A stretch of 53,110 nt of DNA from an uncultured Verrucomicrobia subdivision 3 bacterium (GTDB lineage: Bacteria; Verrucomicrobiota; Verrucomicrobiia; Limisphaerales; UBA11358): the NCBI GenBank assembly GCA_903865745.1, contig CAIPKV010000038.1:1-53110 (forward strand). Direction: 5' to 3'. Position numbers and translations under genes: made by a program. Shown piece by piece: positions 53,040 to 53,110 of this stretch; within the stretch, counting starts at the first letter, position 1, and each line of letters begins with the position of its first letter. Below the pieces are notes generated by a model. The model saw nothing but the letters and a program-made list of their open reading frames with translations. It searched no databases and had not been told where the DNA came from.

Positions 53040-53110
53040 ATGAAGAAGACACATCATACGACGGAGCAAATCATCCGCATCCTGCGGGAGGCGGAGACCA
53101 GCGGGCAGAG
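53040..53110 (+). CDS. IS3-family transposase OrfA, N-terminal fragment (runs off window)
   Basis: ATG at 53040 followed by 22 more codons, MKKTHHTTEQIIRILREAE and on to TSGQ, identical to the minus-strand fragment at 1-71. It is the helix-turn-helix start of an IS3-family OrfA. Confidence 0.75.
   Translation, partial: MKKTHHTTEQIIRILREAETSGQ

Larger units (their letters stand above)
52972..53110 (+). mobile_element. 5' end of an IS3-family insertion sequence (right edge, partial)
   Basis: Starts TGATTGGGCCCCTCTGAAC at 52972 and is the exact reverse complement of 1-139. It holds the leader, a hairpin and the first 23 codons of OrfA, then runs off the window. The junction with the GYF-type gene is at 52971/52972. 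Confidence 0.8.

Overview
The window looks like chromosomal DNA of a Verrucomicrobium, probably close to the Pedosphaera / subdivision 3 group. The clues are a pilin-like protein with the [28 protein letters not shown] leader and an H-x-DG tail, a GldG/DUF4340 ABC cluster, GYF-type gene starts, a K+-independent pyrophosphatase with a PPi-type phosphofructokinase, and few Shine-Dalgarno sites. This placement is inference from protein style, not from a marker gene. The first and last 139 bases are perfect reverse complements: both are the 5' end of an IS3-family insertion sequence pointing outward, so the contig probably ends inside two copies of one repeated IS.

Layout. 140-5080 is an AT-richer accessory region: a small gene cut by the IS, a DUF3102-type protein, an unknown protein, a coiled-coil/winged-helix protein and a large serine recombinase whose start abuts the NUDIX-tadA operon; this reads as one end of an integrated element. 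5084-8344 holds NUDIX, tadA, a repeat array, an unknown gene and a pseudopilin. 8712-14394 is a plus-strand run: glycyl-tRNA synthetase, a DUF2127 membrane protein, a GHMP sugar kinase with its uridylyltransferase, and IF-3. 14437-15933 is DUF2851. 16091-21039 is the ABC/GldG/DUF4340 cluster. 21052-27254 is on the minus strand: membrane protein, response regulator, trpB, fatty acid desaturase, nfnB and nfnA. 27552-31603 is recA, an RGG-rich protein and a DEAD-box helicase. 32100-36873 has dnaN, cysteine desulfurase, trpF, a YkgJ-type protein and an esterase. 36886-43630 has PPi-phosphofructokinase, a cNMP-binding domain protein, the N-terminal half of carB, a membrane protein and ruvB. 43727-52663 has hppA (with a frameshift), an eboD-eboF-like pair, a U32 peptidase-family protein and lpxA. 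The right end has remnants of GYF-domain gene starts, the last one cut by the IS.

The most unusual thing is a set of five intergenic arrays (A 6294-6587, B 21792-21959, C 31628-31942, D 38725-39016, E 48820-49050) built from degenerate units with a strict period of 21 bp, i.e. two DNA helical turns. Every array lies at the 3' end of a gene, three of them between convergent genes. Each has its own consensus except C and D, which share a palindromic unit and also share two 20-bp steps at the same ordinal positions. The frame-breaking 20-bp steps argue against coding. I read the arrays as a BIME-like, helically phased family of protein-binding or RNA-structure elements that I do not recognise from any described class.

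Metabolic themes: PPi-linked energy use (PPi-phosphofructokinase plus a proton-pumping pyrophosphatase), ferredoxin/NADPH balancing by NfnAB, nucleotide-sugar salvage by an arabinokinase-like kinase next to a uridylyltransferase, and lipid A synthesis (lpxA), which points to a Gram-negative outer membrane. I saw no tRNA, rRNA or CRISPR array.
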